From assembly GCA_022821065.1 (NCBI GenBank), contig JAJEEK010000029.1:1-53091 (forward strand): a DNA stretch of 53,091 bases, given 5' to 3'. The notes beneath the pieces are model-generated. The model worked only from the letters and a program-made list of their open reading frames with translations, had not been told where the DNA came from and searched no databases. Both the position numbers and the translations under genes were made by a program. The DNA is from Candidatus Poribacteria bacterium. Its GTDB lineage: Bacteria; Poribacteria; WGA-4E; WGA-3G. Numbering within the stretch: position 1 is the stretch's first letter; each line of letters begins with the position of its first letter. Of the stretch, positions 34,122 to 42,906 are shown one piece after another.

Positions 34122-34463
34122 TTAGGTGATTCCGAGTTGATGGGAAACAACAGACAAGAGGTATATAATCGTGGCATCTTGTTGGACACTCCCACGTAGG
34201 GTTTTGCCATCTATAGCGATGGTGGTTTCAGGCGGTAAGTCTTCTAAGACGGTTATTGCCCATTGTGTGAGTCTGTTTTCCAAAGCGGTAGCATCAAGGT
34301 CTTTGAAGACGTGATGGAGTGTTATTAGCAAACTACATGCCAGCACCACAAGCAACCCTCGTCGCACTACTGTGTCGGTTCTAGATGCTGTCAGCAGAAA
34401 TAGTTCTGGTAGGTGCTGCCTTTGCCCTGAATAGGCGTGTGGAAAGACAACAAAAGACATCAT
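34122..34463 (-). pseudogene. ISAs1-family transposase remnant
   Basis: About 70 residues of a transposase survive: TLHHVFKDLDATALENRLTQW, then AIDGKTLRGSVQQ and LLSVVSHQLGIT. These match the DDE region of ISAs1 (H-repeat-associated) transposases, of which AIDGKTLRGS is the hallmark Asp motif. The N-terminal domain and everything after the first catalytic region are missing, so it cannot act. No intact IS ends were found. It shows that module 1 was once a landing site. Confidence 0.8.
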
Positions 34464-34693
34464 AAAGAGGCGTTTTAACCGCGATATAGAAGCAATGATT
34501 TGACAATAGGATGTCTTAAAATCTGCGTCATCTGCGTCATCCGCCCAATCCGCGATTCAGACAGAAAATAATATATGCTGCACCGAAAATCATGCAGCCA
34601 TTTTTCAGCCCTTTTCTTCGTTGCGTTTCGGCAATACTCCCATCAGTTGTATACAACATCAAGGGGTTTTCAAACCCTAAAGGAGCATATCAG
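34464..34693 (+). other. spacer before the 254-residue protein gene
   Basis: 230 bases. It includes ATCTGCGTCATCTGCGTCATCCGCCC, a short tandem (positions 34521-34547). No sigma-54 promoter or copy of the structured RNA is present, so expression of the following gene depends on upstream transcription or an unseen promoter. Confidence 0.5.
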
Positions 34694-35458
34694 ATGCTTA
34701 CGAAAAAGTTTTACCTTCCGAGCGGAGCATTGATAGTCGCGATCGTTGCGATAGCGTTCTTTGCGCTGCGCTCGGATACCGCCAAAGAACCGATTACAAT
34801 TTACAAGCCGGTTACGCCGACAAAGCGTTCATTGACACCGACAACACCGACCGTGGAAGCGCGGACAATTTCAGCGTCAATGTCGAAAGAGGAAACCATA
34901 GAGGAGACCCCCGTATCAACTTCCGAAGTGCCAATGTCATATTTATTGTCAGAGTTTCCCGATTATGAGACAATGAATTCCGTAGGTCAAGGAGTGGCGC
35001 GTGAACTTGCGAGATTACGCTGGGAGGGAGAAAACAGACGCGCAAAAAAAGCAAAAATCCTTGCTGAACTCCGAGCGGGTAACGCAGATTTGAAGCGTAA
35101 GATTGCCGAGCAAGAAGCTGCAAAGGAATTGCGTGATTATTTTGACAGTACAATGTTACTTCTGAATACGGAATATGCTGATGTTGAGGCTTTCAGTGAG
35201 AGGTGTCCCGACGCACAGGAGACAGATTTCATTAGAGAGTATCCTGATGAAACCGAACGGAATGCTTTTTACGCGCGTACACTTGAAGCGGCTAAAATCC
35301 GTAAGGAATTGGTAGACCGCATTTTAGCAACGCCGGGTATTCCTGAAAGACTGCCACCAACGACATTGGAAATACTACGCGACACCGCCAACGCTGTATC
35401 AATAGATGAAATCTCAGCAGCTCTGGAGATACTACGGAGTAAGGGGGTATCAGAATAA
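34694..35458 (+). CDS. membrane-anchored protein with EPITIYK motif
   Basis: 254 residues: an N-terminal anchor (about 9-26, GALIVAIVAIAFFAL), then AKEPITIYKPVTPTKRS, a Thr/Pro-rich stretch, and a long helical, coiled-coil-like part (about 100-160, ENRRAKKAKILAELRAGNADL, then KRKIAEQEAAKELRDYFD). The C-terminus is a helical domain. RBS AAAGGAG, 8 bases before ATG 34694; the frame is open upstream to 34592 but without RBS. It belongs to the three-member EPxxIYK family. Its stop overlaps the next small ORF (TAATG). Confidence 0.72.
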   Translation: MLTKKFYLPSGALIVAIVAIAFFALRSDTAKEPITIYKPVTPTKRSLTPTTPTVEARTISASMSKEETIEETPVSTSEVPMSYLLSEFPDYETMNSVGQGVARELARLRWEGENRRAKKAKILAELRAGNADLKRKIAEQEAAKELRDYFDSTMLLLNTEYADVEAFSERCPDAQETDFIREYPDETERNAFYARTLEAAKIRKELVDRILATPGIPERLPPTTLEILRDTANAVSIDEISAALEILRSKGVSE

Positions 35459-35568
35459 TGAGATACCTCACTTTCCTATTTGTGTTGATGTTTATATTTC
35501 TTAGCGTGTTTATGGTCTCTATACCGCAGACACTTTACAGTGAAGATGATACTGTTGATTGTCCTTAG
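35458..35568 (+). CDS. short signal-peptide-like ORF
   Basis: 36 residues, start ATG overlapping the previous stop by one base (TAATG). It is almost entirely a hydrophobic segment (YLTFLFVLMFIFLSVFMVSI), then PQTLYSEDDTVDCP. The overlap suggests translational coupling. It could be a secreted micropeptide of eight to fifteen residues with one Cys, or a membrane peptide. No other support. Confidence 0.45.
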   Translation: MRYLTFLFVLMFIFLSVFMVSIPQTLYSEDDTVDCP

Positions 35569-35606
35569 CGTCCGTTTACTTCACGCAAACGCACCTGTTA
35601 TCTCTC

Positions 35607-35727
35607 TTATAGTGGATTTTGGAATTACTTACACACTTGTCCCTTGCCAGAGCAGCGTTCGTAGTAGGGCAATTCATTGCCCGTCTCTTCAAAACATGTG
35701 CAAATAATTACGGGATCTACTATAATA
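35607..35727. mobile_element. MITE-2 copy c
   Basis: About 121 bp from TTATAGTGG to TACTATAATA, sharing AGAGCAGCGTTCGTAGTAGG, GCAATTCATTGCCCG and CAAATAATTACGGGATC with copy a. It closes module 1, ahead of the end of the convergent sprA-like gene. Confidence 0.8.
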
Positions 35728-35903
35728 ACGGGTACGTTTTACTATACAAGTTGCGCCAAATAACTTTTTCTAAAACATTATTTCACAGAAGCAGATTTTT
35801 TCTATTCCTCATTGATTGAGATGTCATTTCTATTGCCCTCCATTCATAAAGTGTCCAAACCTTAGTAATTCTAAAGTTTACTATAAATAACCCTGCTATA
35901 CAC

Positions 35904-38900
35904 TTACTGAATTTCGCCGCGGATGGTGAGCGCGCTTGCGACGGAAAGGAAGTCTCTGCCCTCCTCCACTCTGTCGTGGTGGTAGCTGAGACCGAGATTG
36001 AAGTTTGCTGTGATATGTGTGCTGATTTTATAACCGACCCGCAACGTCGTCTCATAACGTTCTGAACGTTCCTCGCGATTCGCACCAAAATTTTCTCTAC
36101 GGATCGCCCAAGAAAGCGTGTTCGTCAGTTCTAAATCGTGCTTGAGCGGAATCCTGCCGAAAAACGGAAACCGTATGCCGTTTTCTGTGCGGTAACGGTA
36201 GTCGATACTGAAATTGGGCGTAATAATCAAGGCATTACTCAATATACCGCTCCGCTCATGGTCTCGGAATGTTGTCCGTATCCCCAATGCCGTCCTTGTC
36301 TCTTTCCCCCATGTGTGCAGCCAACTGAGGGAGGGTGTATGTGCCGTGCTGTCGCTGAGCGTCGTTTCGAGCGTTGAATTATCTCGCTTCGTGAAACTAT
36401 AACGGAGTTGGAAACTGGTACTTTCTTGTGCCTTCAGTTTCATATCGGCTTCGTACGACTCCGCGTGCGTTGTATACGTACTCCCCAAACTTTTTCGGAA
36501 ACTGTCGGATGTGCTGGCATTCGCGCCTAAGGACATCCAACGCCACGGGTCTACGGAGCTACGGAGCGTGTATCGGTTGCTGCGTCGGGAATTTGACCGT
36601 TCCTTCGCATCATCCGCGAGCGACCAAATTTCCAATGCTGACAATCCGGATTCAAGCCGCCGGTACGATTCTGTCGCAGTAAAATTGGCATTCGTACTAA
36701 TTGTAAAACTCTTGAGTACCCTGTGCAAGATGCCTTCCTGAACTGCTGGAGCAGGGGACCCCGCCCCTACGACCGGCGTACCGACCTCGCCTTTATCACG
36801 CTCAATCCAATCCCCACGATTCTCTTCTAATTCTTGGATCTGTGTCTCGTCGATACCGTCTGCTCGAAGCTGCGCACTTTGGCTTTCGGAAACCTTCGGC
36901 TTTCCGCTTTCAGTAAAGAGGTTTTCTGATAAATTAGAGTCCTCTTGCTGATTGCTGATTGCTGATTGCTGATTGCTATCTGTCGTCTCCGGTGTTCTTT
37001 CCGGTTCCAAGAACCAGCCGAACCATTTTTGGACGCGAAGGTTCACGCCAAGACTGACATTGCCGTTAAGCGAGGCATTTTTTTCTTCCCTGAACCAGTT
37101 CTCACGGAAATTCAGACGACTTGTTACAGTCGGACGCATGCCGAGAAAATCTCGGTTCAAGCGCGGTGTCAGTGAGAGCCGGTGTGAGCGTTCGGCAATT
37201 GAGAAATCCGGTTCCGTCTCTTCCGCCCCTGCTATCTCTGTCGTCTCACTGCTGATTGTGCCTATGCCGGATCTCTGGTCATCCCGCCGCTCAAGTGTCC
37301 GGCGCACATCATAACTCGGATTCAGACTGAAAATGCTTGTTGGACTGATGTTGAAGGTTATTGTACCACTATCCGTCTTTTCGTCTCGGTTTCTACTGTA
37401 GCTATAATAGGATGTTGAAGAGGCATCCGTCGCGGTTTCGGGGTTCGCAAGTACATCTTCGTGGCGATATTGCATATTAACACCGAGTTTGGATCCGAGT
37501 TCGTATCGGAAACTACCAGTATAGAGATGGCTGATTTGTGTGCCTTGACGTTCATTCCAAAAGTCTTGATAATTATATGCGAAGCCGAGGTTCGGGTACG
37601 GGTTCCGGTTGAGCTGTACAGAGAAATCTCGATTACGGATTTCGCTCTTTCCGCTCTGGAAACTGCTGTAACTGCCGCGCAAACTCTCGGTTTCGGTGTC
37701 TTGCTGTCGGATACTGTAACGGATTGGCAACCACGAGAAAAGCGTAACATCCGCGTCAATGTTATAATCGTTGTTCGTTGTACTATACCCGCGAGAAGAG
37801 AGCCGTTGTCTACCGACTTCGCCTGCACCGCTCTCAAAGTCTTTATCTTGACTGGCGTAACCGCCCCGCAATTTCACGATGTTACCGAGCGACATTGACA
37901 TGTTACCACGGCGCGCCCACCCCGCACGCACGAGCGGATCACCAAGATGAATCTCGTTCACCCAGATGTCGCCACTGATTTCACGTCCGGTGTCATTACG
38001 GATACCAAGCAAGATTCCGCCAATGTTTTTAATAGAGAGCCGCGTACTGTTGCTGCCTCTAACAATGAAACCGTCGGGGTGTCCGTCTGGCGCATCATCT
38101 GGACTTTCAGTATCAGAGACAACAGTCGTTGTCGCGACTGGCGCATCGTCTAATGTTGGATCTAATGCTGCAGAAGTGCTTTCGGCTATATCGGGGTACG
38201 CATTTCTGCGGAGGTCCCGTAAATCGACTTCGATTAATTTCCAACCCTCAAAGTCCACCTTCACTGTATATTCATAATAATCCGTTAGATTCTCGAAAAC
38301 GTTAATATCTTCTTCTTGCGGCTGGTTAACAAACGGGTCTGAACTATAGAATGAACTGCGATAGCCGGTGCGGACAGTCGGCGCGAGTTGCAGGACGAAG
38401 GTCGTGTCGCTTTTATCGCCATAGAGCCAGAACCGGAGCGTATCATGTTTGCTAAAGTCCTGTCCATCGCTCTGTGTTAAGCCTTTTAGTTGTTTAGACG
38501 TAACACCGTAAGAACCCGGAAACAGGTAATATTCGAGGCTCAACGTCTGTTCACGCTGCTGTTGTGTTTGGAAACCGAGTGAAGTTGCCGTGAACGGGTG
38601 AAGTTTCTTGAAGAGTTCATTGTCTTCAATGTCGAGATAAGCACTCTGATAGGCATCGTAACTGAAGTTGTCTTTTGTACCAACGATAAACTTTTCGATC
38701 GTATCTTCCACGATGGTACTTGTTGAGAGAATCTCACCGGTGGGTCCCACCTCCGGTGTTGGCTGCGTGATTGAACGGGTAATAATACCTTGCTGCCATT
38801 TATTTCCGACGATTTCAATAGATGCCCATTGCAGTGTACCGCTTGCGCTACCGGGAGCGTTTTTGCTTAACCAGAATCGGAAATGTTGTACAAAAACCAG

Positions 38901-41900
38901 GCTCGGCACGCGGGAACCTACCGGTCTGAATTGAGAGATTGGGATACTCAGGAACATCCAACCGTTAGCGTTTTTGCTTTTAATCCACTCATTCGGGATC
39001 TCGTTCAACGGAATGGAGACTTCAAAATAGGCATCTACATTGTCGAGCACGCCGTCACCGTTGAGGTCTTCGCTATCAAGAATCTGGTTGTCGTTTCCAA
39101 TAGCTGCGCTTTCGATGGGGCCGTCGTACTTCCATCCGACATCTTCACCAGTATCCAAGGCACCGTTTCCGCGATAACGATCTACTTCCCCAAGGTTCTC
39201 CAGATCCAAGTCTAACGCGTCGATATAGTCATCACCGTTTGTGTCCGTTAGTGTATTCGGGAGGTCTTCGCTATCCAAACGTTGGTCGGCATCCGTGTCT
39301 TCATTGACGACACCGAGATTTAAGTGTAGGGTCACGTTATCGTCGCCTTGAACACGCATCCATATCTCAACGAAACCGCGTTCCGAATAATCGACACCGG
39401 AGGGTGAGATACCGTTTGAGAAGCCACCCCACTCCGCCACCACATCTGTGAAATCATAGCCGAGTTCCATGATAAGCCGTTCTTCGGTTGAGAGAGAGAG
39501 CGGTTGGATTGAGGATGCGGGTACGTCTCGGTTCCGCATATAGTTCCCCACGGCTTCCGTTTCGTCTTTATCTTTCAACGCAACTTTAAAGATTGCACGG
39601 TTCTCGTGCGTCGGTATTACGCCGTAAGCGTCCGCACCAGTCGCAGATGTATCCTCCCTGATATAAGGTAGACTGCTCGGTTTCCAATTGTATTTTAATG
39701 TCGGAACATTCGTCGCTTCTTTCGCGCCTTCCATGCTATCAATGAGTGCGACACCGATACTGTTCGGGTTGTTGTGTGAATAAGCCGCTTCCCCACTGAA
39801 GTCAACCGAGAACGGGAGATTCCTTGTGTTAATAAATGGCAACAGATTGAAGATACCGGCGACATTGAACGCCCTACCGAAACTTGTGTTCACATTGAAC
39901 GCTTGCAAACGATTCGGCACACCGTTCACGTCTGGTATCTCCGCCGGTTGTTGTCCGGTATTCAGGATATAACCCGTTGAAAGCATGAACCCCTTTTGGA
40001 AAACCGGGTTGAAATAATTCCGGCTACCGTAAGCACCATAATAACTACCTGTCCGAGACCTACCGCCTAAACTACCGAAACTGCTGTAACCGCCACCGAA
40101 ACCGCCGCTACCGAAACCACCTCTACCCAAGCCGCCACCGAGGCCCCCTCTTCCTAAACCGCCTAAACCGCCGCTTCTGCTCGGTAATGTTTCACCGAAC
40201 GCATCCCTTTCTTCGCCGAAAGGACTTGAGTCCATCGACTGGAGACCCCCGAGTCGGTCAAATCTATCCTCAAGACTCTGTTGTTTCTCTGATTTGGGTT
40301 TCGGCTTGTGTGTATACTCTAACCATGCGCCGACGACTGCTTGTTGTGATGAACCACCGAAAGGTGTCTTCTCAAACTCCACAACGATTTCATCGAACTC
40401 ATCAAGTTGCCTGAAAAATCGGATGGTGCCAACCTCATAGAGCATCATATAGTCCGTATCACGGGTCAAGAGTTGACCGTTCAACCGGACTGTCTCACTG
40501 TTCGGAATAACGAACAAACCCACGTTGTATGTTTCCGACTGATACGTATAGTCGGCGATGATCGTATAAATTTGGGCATTTGAGAAAGAACCCTCAAGAT
40601 AAATCGCATCGTTGTTAAGAGAATCTCGGTAAGCGTAATATGGATGAGTCGGATCTGTGATTTGAAAAGGGTTCGTCTTTGGAAAACGCAATAAGCCTCT
40701 GTCATAATCTATAAATTGTGCATCGACATTGCCATCACCGTTCTGGTCCAAACCGAAGATTTCTATATAAGGAACAAGGCCGTCATTCGTCTGGAAGGTT
40801 TCGTTCTGCCCCTGTCGGCGGATTGTGAGCTGAAAGTCGCGTGGATTAATGTTCGGACTACCGAGATGGTAGACGTGCGATGCTTCCGTGCCACGAAACC
40901 CTTTTTCTTTTAGCACGACGTAGCCGATCTCTTCACCTTCTTCATCAATCGTACCATCACCATTTTCATCGACAAAGACTTCGCTCGGATTGCCGACGGT
41001 ACCACCGCCGCTACCCTCATATTCGTAGGCGACGACGATAGTGTAGTTTGCAGAGATTGATGAGAGAAATTCGATCTCACCTGTAACGTAGTCGATGTTG
41101 TAGTCTTGGCCAGCAAATTGCGGATTAAAATAACCTTGACTCGTCCGTATCCCGCCTTGGTTGTTGCCGACAACACCGTCATCAATGTAAATCTGTTCGC
41201 TCCGAGCTTTAATAGGCAGATAAGCCTCGTGTAGTAAGTCGTCTTCACCTTTGTGGATATGATAATACCGATTTTTGATGTAATTCGTATCAGGTATCTG
41301 CGTACCCGGCGTTCCGTAACCGTAACCACCAGCACGCCGCGACTGACCGCGGAAAGTACGCACCTCACGTATCCCTTTACTTCGAGAGTAGAAAGTTGTA
41401 AGACGTGTGTTTTTCCATTCAAAAACACCTTCAAGTCCGAACAAATTCCGATTGATGTTCAGAAAACGCGTGTTCGGCAAATTAAGCGTGATGTCCCCGA
41501 ACGAGATCGTTTTTATAATGCTCTCCGGTGTGCCTTCGTACCAGATTTTAATCTTCTGTTCCCTTGTCCCGCCGAGGCCGTATCCGCCGCCATAACCGCC
41601 GCCGTATCCGCCATAGCCACCACCACCGAAACCGCTGCCACCAGCACTATAGTCCACCGCAATATGTGTCCGTTGTCCAACACGACCGTGCAAACCGAAT
41701 TGTTGTATCTGCCGAAGGTTGAAACCTGTCGCCCGTGGGATACCACCGCTACCATAGCCCCCGTAACTGCTGCCGTAACCACTACCATAACTGCTACCGT
41801 AACTACTGCCGTATCCACCCGTACTATAGCCGCTACCGCCAAAGCCACCATAGCCGAAGTCTTCGTAGCCATAGGATGAAGTCAGCCCTAAGTCGAGACC

Positions 41901-42500
41901 TGATGAATAACTGCCATATCCGCCGCCGTAGCCGTAGCCGCCGTACCGGTTCAGGTCGCCGCTCCCGAAATAGTGCGTTTTGTTCGCCTCTATCGTTACG
42001 GATTGTAAACCGGTTATTTTTAGGTTGGAATCCATCGGCAGAGCGATACCGTCTTCCTCGCGCTTCGGTTTCGGTTTCCAATCGTAGAGTTTACTAAGGT
42101 CGGTCAGTTCCGGTGGGTTCCGCCATTTGTGCAGACTATCAAGGTAGGGTTGGATCAGTCTGTTTTCCGTCTCTTTTTCGGGCTGCTCTGTTTCTTCTTG
42201 CCAAATGAAATGTTTTGGAGAAAAGTCAGCGTCGAACGGATTACGGTTAAACAACCCGATTCCGATAGCGTTTTCATCTTCCGACGGTGTTTCGGATGCA
42301 ACGGGTTCGGGAACGGCGACGTTGTCGCTGGGAGTTGAGGTATCCTTTTGTGTTTCCTTGTTTTCTTCAGCAATGCGGCTTATGGCAACATCGGACGTTG
42401 AGGAAAGGATGGTGATAAGGAGAATCCCAATTTTAAAAAGCAGCCCCAAGCATCTTAAAAAGTGGTGAACTGCGAATTTCAACAAAAAGTTTTTCAGCAC
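35904..42500 (-). CDS. SprA-like outer-membrane/cell-surface protein
   Basis: A 2198-residue protein with an N-terminal hydrophobic signal (about 9-35). After an acidic linker comes a Gly/Tyr/Ser-rich region (about 165-275, repeated GYGGGYG and YGSSYGS words), beta-rich domains, several EF-hand-like DxNxDGxxD runs (about 480-600 and 1060-1150), CBM-like parts, and a long beta-strand C-terminal third ending in a barrel-type strand. Segments such as NSETVRLNGQLLTRDTDYM and GNIVKLRGGYASQDKD match SprA, the giant type IX secretion outer-membrane protein. No other type IX gene is here. GTG 42500 is chosen because the longer frame runs into a hairpin repeat. Confidence 0.75.
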   Translation of the reverse strand: MLKNFLLKFAVHHFLRCLGLLFKIGILLITILSSTSDVAISRIAEENKETQKDTSTPSDNVAVPEPVASETPSEDENAIGIGLFNRNPFDADFSPKHFIWQEETEQPEKETENRLIQPYLDSLHKWRNPPELTDLSKLYDWKPKPKREEDGIALPMDSNLKITGLQSVTIEANKTHYFGSGDLNRYGGYGYGGGYGSYSSGLDLGLTSSYGYEDFGYGGFGGSGYSTGGYGSSYGSSYGSGYGSSYGGYGSGGIPRATGFNLRQIQQFGLHGRVGQRTHIAVDYSAGGSGFGGGGYGGYGGGYGGGYGLGGTREQKIKIWYEGTPESIIKTISFGDITLNLPNTRFLNINRNLFGLEGVFEWKNTRLTTFYSRSKGIREVRTFRGQSRRAGGYGYGTPGTQIPDTNYIKNRYYHIHKGEDDLLHEAYLPIKARSEQIYIDDGVVGNNQGGIRTSQGYFNPQFAGQDYNIDYVTGEIEFLSSISANYTIVVAYEYEGSGGGTVGNPSEVFVDENGDGTIDEEGEEIGYVVLKEKGFRGTEASHVYHLGSPNINPRDFQLTIRRQGQNETFQTNDGLVPYIEIFGLDQNGDGNVDAQFIDYDRGLLRFPKTNPFQITDPTHPYYAYRDSLNNDAIYLEGSFSNAQIYTIIADYTYQSETYNVGLFVIPNSETVRLNGQLLTRDTDYMMLYEVGTIRFFRQLDEFDEIVVEFEKTPFGGSSQQAVVGAWLEYTHKPKPKSEKQQSLEDRFDRLGGLQSMDSSPFGEERDAFGETLPSRSGGLGGLGRGGLGGGLGRGGFGSGGFGGGYSSFGSLGGRSRTGSYYGAYGSRNYFNPVFQKGFMLSTGYILNTGQQPAEIPDVNGVPNRLQAFNVNTSFGRAFNVAGIFNLLPFINTRNLPFSVDFSGEAAYSHNNPNSIGVALIDSMEGAKEATNVPTLKYNWKPSSLPYIREDTSATGADAYGVIPTHENRAIFKVALKDKDETEAVGNYMRNRDVPASSIQPLSLSTEERLIMELGYDFTDVVAEWGGFSNGISPSGVDYSERGFVEIWMRVQGDDNVTLHLNLGVVNEDTDADQRLDSEDLPNTLTDTNGDDYIDALDLDLENLGEVDRYRGNGALDTGEDVGWKYDGPIESAAIGNDNQILDSEDLNGDGVLDNVDAYFEVSIPLNEIPNEWIKSKNANGWMFLSIPISQFRPVGSRVPSLVFVQHFRFWLSKNAPGSASGTLQWASIEIVGNKWQQGIITRSITQPTPEVGPTGEILSTSTIVEDTIEKFIVGTKDNFSYDAYQSAYLDIEDNELFKKLHPFTATSLGFQTQQQREQTLSLEYYLFPGSYGVTSKQLKGLTQSDGQDFSKHDTLRFWLYGDKSDTTFVLQLAPTVRTGYRSSFYSSDPFVNQPQEEDINVFENLTDYYEYTVKVDFEGWKLIEVDLRDLRRNAYPDIAESTSAALDPTLDDAPVATTTVVSDTESPDDAPDGHPDGFIVRGSNSTRLSIKNIGGILLGIRNDTGREISGDIWVNEIHLGDPLVRAGWARRGNMSMSLGNIVKLRGGYASQDKDFESGAGEVGRQRLSSRGYSTTNNDYNIDADVTLFSWLPIRYSIRQQDTETESLRGSYSSFQSGKSEIRNRDFSVQLNRNPYPNLGFAYNYQDFWNERQGTQISHLYTGSFRYELGSKLGVNMQYRHEDVLANPETATDASSTSYYSYSRNRDEKTDSGTITFNISPTSIFSLNPSYDVRRTLERRDDQRSGIGTISSETTEIAGAEETEPDFSIAERSHRLSLTPRLNRDFLGMRPTVTSRLNFRENWFREEKNASLNGNVSLGVNLRVQKWFGWFLEPERTPETTDSNQQSAISNQQEDSNLSENLFTESGKPKVSESQSAQLRADGIDETQIQELEENRGDWIERDKGEVGTPVVGAGSPAPAVQEGILHRVLKSFTISTNANFTATESYRRLESGLSALEIWSLADDAKERSNSRRSNRYTLRSSVDPWRWMSLGANASTSDSFRKSLGSTYTTHAESYEADMKLKAQESTSFQLRYSFTKRDNSTLETTLSDSTAHTPSLSWLHTWGKETRTALGIRTTFRDHERSGILSNALIITPNFSIDYRYRTENGIRFPFFGRIPLKHDLELTNTLSWAIRRENFGANREERSERYETTLRVGYKISTHITANFNLGLSYHHDRVEEGRDFLSVASALTIRGEIQ
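36745..36985 (-). repeat. dispersed repeats carried in-frame inside the sprA-like gene
   Basis: Two stretches of intergenic-type repeat are translated here. One is the tandem TTGCTGA word plus CTCTTTACTG-type sequence (36917-36985), encoding SNQQSAISNQQED and SENLFTESGKPKVSESQ. The other is GTAGGGGCGGGGTCCCCTGC (36752-36774), encoding VVGAGSPAPAVQ. The same words occur in spacers at 5245-5285 and 16020-16071. Confidence 0.65.
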
Positions 42501-42513
42501 GTGTATTCTCGTT

Positions 42514-42614
42514 TGTAGCACAGGAGACCGTTAGTTTCCTGTGCAGAGTTCTGTTGTAGCATAGGCTGTTAGCCTGTGTCGCGTCTTACTGTAGCATAGG
42601 CTGTTAGCCTGTGC
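42514..42614. repeat. three hairpin units TGTAGCAnAGGCTGTTAGCCTGTG
   Basis: Units at 42514-42545, 42555-42579 and 42590-42614, each an inverted repeat around TGTTAG or CGTTAG. They resemble the internal hairpin of MITE-1 (CACAAACTGTTAGTTTGTG), and a complete MITE-1 follows at 42647. Spacing is about 35-40 bases. Confidence 0.8.
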
Positions 42615-42646
42615 CGATTTCTGTAAAAACGCAACCGAAATGTAAT

Positions 42647-42766
42647 AGTCCTTACCCATGATGCTCTTTTGTAGCACAAACTGTTAGTTTGTGCTACAAG
42701 AACGCTGTGTTTTCCGAAACATTTCATCTAACACAACCGCCTACAGTCAAAAATTGTGTAAGTCCT
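42647..42766. mobile_element. MITE-1 copy f
   Basis: 120 bp. The left end is mutated (AGTCCTTACCCA), the right end is TGTGTAAGTCCT. It has internal TGTAGCACAAACTGTTAG, TTTGTGCTACA, a longer hairpin than in the other copies. It lies between the sprA-like and LamG genes. Confidence 0.82.
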
Positions 42767-42824
42767 GTGTAATATGAATTGTCCGATTCACTAAAAATAT
42801 CCCGATTAACTCACTGTTCGTCGG

Positions 42825-42842
42825 CGCGGTGTATCAACCGCG
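42825..42842. terminator. CGCGGT hairpin before the sprA-like gene
   Basis: CGCGGT GTATCA ACCGCG, a 6-bp GC-rich stem beyond the LamG stop on the - strand. It could be the terminator of the LamG gene, but no T-run follows it closely. Confidence 0.4.
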
Positions 42843-42906
42843 ATTCGGAATCTTGAAACGAGAAATCGGGACAATATGTTTACATAAATTTCGCAACGCT
42901 ACTATA

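Noticed and set aside
41253..41879. 208-residue frame opposite the sprA-like gene
   Set aside because: Shadow of the Gly/Tyr-rich repeats; low complexity, no RBS.
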